A DNA stretch of 6,762 nt from Streptosporangiaceae bacterium (GTDB lineage Bacteria > Actinomycetota > Actinomycetes > Streptosporangiales > Streptosporangiaceae): positions 1-6,762 of the forward strand of contig JASHXW010000084.1 in assembly GCA_030043395.1 (NCBI GenBank). Direction: 5' to 3'. The notes beneath the pieces were generated by a model that saw only the letters and a program-made list of their open reading frames with translations, searched no databases and was not told where the DNA came from. Of this stretch, positions 5,332-6,762 are shown piece by piece. The position numbers and the translations under genes are program-made. Within the stretch, counting starts at the first letter, position 1. The number at the start of each line of letters is the position of its first letter.

Positions 5332-6762
5332 CTAGGTGCGCGCCAGGCACGCTCGGTCGACCTTGCCGGTCGACGTTCTCGGCAGCGACTCGCGCAAGTC
5401 CACGATGTCGGGCACCATGTAGCCGGGCAGCCACTGCCTGCAGTGCTCGAGCACCTTCTCGCGGGTGAGATCGCTCGCATCATCGGCCGCCACGACTGCC
5501 CTGAGGCGGCTACCGAGCAGCTCATCGTGCACCGGAAGCACCGCCGCCTCGCGAATGGCCGGGTGCCTGTATAGCGCCGCCTCGACTTCCCCGAGTTCCA
5601 CCCGGTAGCCGCGCACCTTGACCATGCTGTCGAGGCGGTCGAGGTAGACGTAGTTCCCTTCCGGATCCAGGGTCACCAGGTCACCGGTCCGGTACACGGT
5701 CTCGTCGCTGTCGATCCGCAGCGGGTTCCTGATCAGTACCTCGCTGGTCTTGGCAGGCTGGCCCCAGTACCCGCGCATCAGCGAGGGACCGCGGACGTAG
5801 AGCTCGCCCGTCGCACCGGTCTCCGACAGCTGCCGCCCGTCACTCGTCACCGCGAAGACCTCGGTATTGGCGCAGGCCTTCCCGATCGGCGCCGGGCCGG
5901 CGCCGACGTCGGCGGTGCGGACCTCGAACGCGGTGCAGACGTTCGTCTCCGTCGGCCCGTACCAGTTCAGGAAGCGGGCATGCGGCAACCCGGCCATCAG
6001 CCTGGCGAGGTACTTGGGCGGGAACACCTCGCCCGCGAATATCACCTCGCGCAGGGCCGACAGATCGAACCGGTCGAGCTCTCCGAAGCAGGCGATCAGC
6101 GTCAGGGCCGAGGGCACCGAGTACCAAACCGATATCTGCTTGCGCTCGAGCCATTCCGCGATGGACACCGGGAATGTGGCCACTGCTCCGGGCAGCACCG
6201 TCGTGCAGGCTCCAGCCAGGCACGCGGAGAAGATGTCGAAGACCGACAGGTCAAAATGCAGGGGCGCGGGGCTGCACACCCGGTCCTGCTCGCTCAGCCT
6301 GGCGGCCCGTGCCGCCCATTCGACGAAGGTCAGCGAGTTGCGGTGGGAGATCATCACTCCCTTCGGGGTGCCAGTGGACCCCGAGGTGTACAGGATGTAG
6401 GCCAGGTCGGTTTCGATCGCGCGCTCGTGGTCCAATGCCTCCGCCTGCTCGCCGGCGACGGCGCTCCAGGGCACGACCGTCACGTCCTGCGCGTGGTCGG
6501 CGGGGGCATCGTCGGCTTGAACGCCCCCCGCGCAACTGGTCACGACTGCGCAACCCTGCCCGGCGAGTCCGGCCAGCAGGCTGGCCGCCTGGCCAGTTCG
6601 GGGCTGGTCCGCCAGGATGACGCTGGCGCCGCTGTCGCGCACGACGAAGCTGAGACGCTCCTGCGGAGCCTTGGGGTCAAGTGGCACGTAGCAGGCGCCC
6701 GCTTTCAGCGTCGCGTAGATGGCGATCACCGAGCCGGCCGACTTAGGCGCAAGCACGCCGAC
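5332..6762 (-). CDS. Stand-alone adenylation enzyme (DltA/NRPS A-domain-like), partial (N-terminus outside window)
   Basis: 476 residues are visible; the frame is open at the right edge (VGVLAPKS), so the start and roughly the first 40-50 residues, including core motif A1, are missing. Counting from the first visible residue: A2 LKAGACYVPLD (20-30), A3 YTSGSTGTPKG (125-135), A4 FDLS (170-173), A5 NWYGPTE (266-272), A7 YRTGDL (357-362), A8 VRGYRVELGEVE (383-394) and A10 LPRTSTGKVDR (460-470) with catalytic Lys467. All core motifs are intact, so it should form an acyl-adenylate with ATP and thioesterify it to a carrier. No condensation, carrier or thioesterase domain follows; the protein ends at TAG just after A10, and the carrier is the next gene. 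FDLSVFD, ISVWYSVPS, FAGEVFP and YGPTETNV recall D-alanine ligase DltA, but this does not prove D-Ala specificity. The substrate could be an amino, aryl or other carboxylic acid. Confidence 0.93.
   Translation of the reverse strand, partial: VGVLAPKSAGSVIAIYATLKAGACYVPLDPKAPQERLSFVVRDSGASVILADQPRTGQAASLLAGLAGQGCAVVTSCAGGVQADDAPADHAQDVTVVPWSAVAGEQAEALDHERAIETDLAYILYTSGSTGTPKGVMISHRNSLTFVEWAARAARLSEQDRVCSPAPLHFDLSVFDIFSACLAGACTTVLPGAVATFPVSIAEWLERKQISVWYSVPSALTLIACFGELDRFDLSALREVIFAGEVFPPKYLARLMAGLPHARFLNWYGPTETNVCTAFEVRTADVGAGPAPIGKACANTEVFAVTSDGRQLSETGATGELYVRGPSLMRGYWGQPAKTSEVLIRNPLRIDSDETVYRTGDLVTLDPEGNYVYLDRLDSMVKVRGYRVELGEVEAALYRHPAIREAAVLPVHDELLGSRLRAVVAADDASDLTREKVLEHCRQWLPGYMVPDIVDLRESLPRTSTGKVDRACLART

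Noticed and set aside
5016..5525. Upstream extension of the acyltransferase to a start near 5525
   Set aside because: The extension would run through the whole ACP gene and the end of the ligase gene in another frame. Homology to the LpxL family begins only after the ATG at 5013-5015.
5332..6762. Assignment of the ligase as true DltA (D-alanine:carrier ligase for teichoic acids)
   Set aside because: Motif similarity exists, but there is no DltB or DltD gene in the window and the pocket residues are not diagnostic, so the gene symbol was withheld.

Overview
The window is uniformly GC-rich with G/C-dominated third codon positions. It uses GTG as well as ATG starts, and it has candidate leaderless promoters (TANNNT about 6-7 nt before the start codon). 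Together these suggest a high-GC actinobacterium; genus and species cannot be resolved from the sequence. No rRNA, tRNA, CRISPR array, transposase or integrase is visible.

Layout, left to right. (1) Minus strand, <1-1467: a DUF2127-type membrane protein with an N-terminal zinc-ribbon-like segment, followed by a translationally coupled gene of unknown function (GTGA overlap) that runs off the left edge. This second gene starts with GTG and has no stop in the window, so it is easily missed. (2) 1468-1609: a 142-bp divergent intergenic region with a candidate leaderless promoter facing each way and two inverted repeats. (3) Plus strand, 1610-2221: a nitroreductase-family flavoprotein. (4) Minus strand, 2225-2977: an ABC-ATPase-like protein that keeps the nucleotide-binding-domain layout but has lost essentially every catalytic motif, and has no permease gene beside it. 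It is tail to tail with the nitroreductase, 3 bp apart. (5) 2978-3163: an AT-richer, non-coding 186-bp region. (6) Minus strand, >6762-3164: a tightly packed run of four genes in transcription order: a stand-alone DltA/NRPS-type adenylation enzyme (its start lies beyond the right edge), a discrete acyl carrier protein, an LpxL/HtrB-like acyltransferase overlapping the ACP gene by 8 nt, and a short-chain dehydrogenase/reductase.

The four-gene run is the best candidate for an under-described system. The inferred logic is that the adenylation enzyme activates an amino, aryl or other carboxylic acid and loads it onto the phosphopantetheine arm at Ser36 of the ACP. The membrane-associated acyltransferase would then move it to an unknown acceptor, and the SDR may adjust oxidation state. 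This resembles the D-alanylation (Dlt) logic, but with an LpxL-type transferase in place of the MBOAT protein DltB. Substrate, acceptor and product cannot be read from the sequence, and the cassette may continue beyond the right edge.
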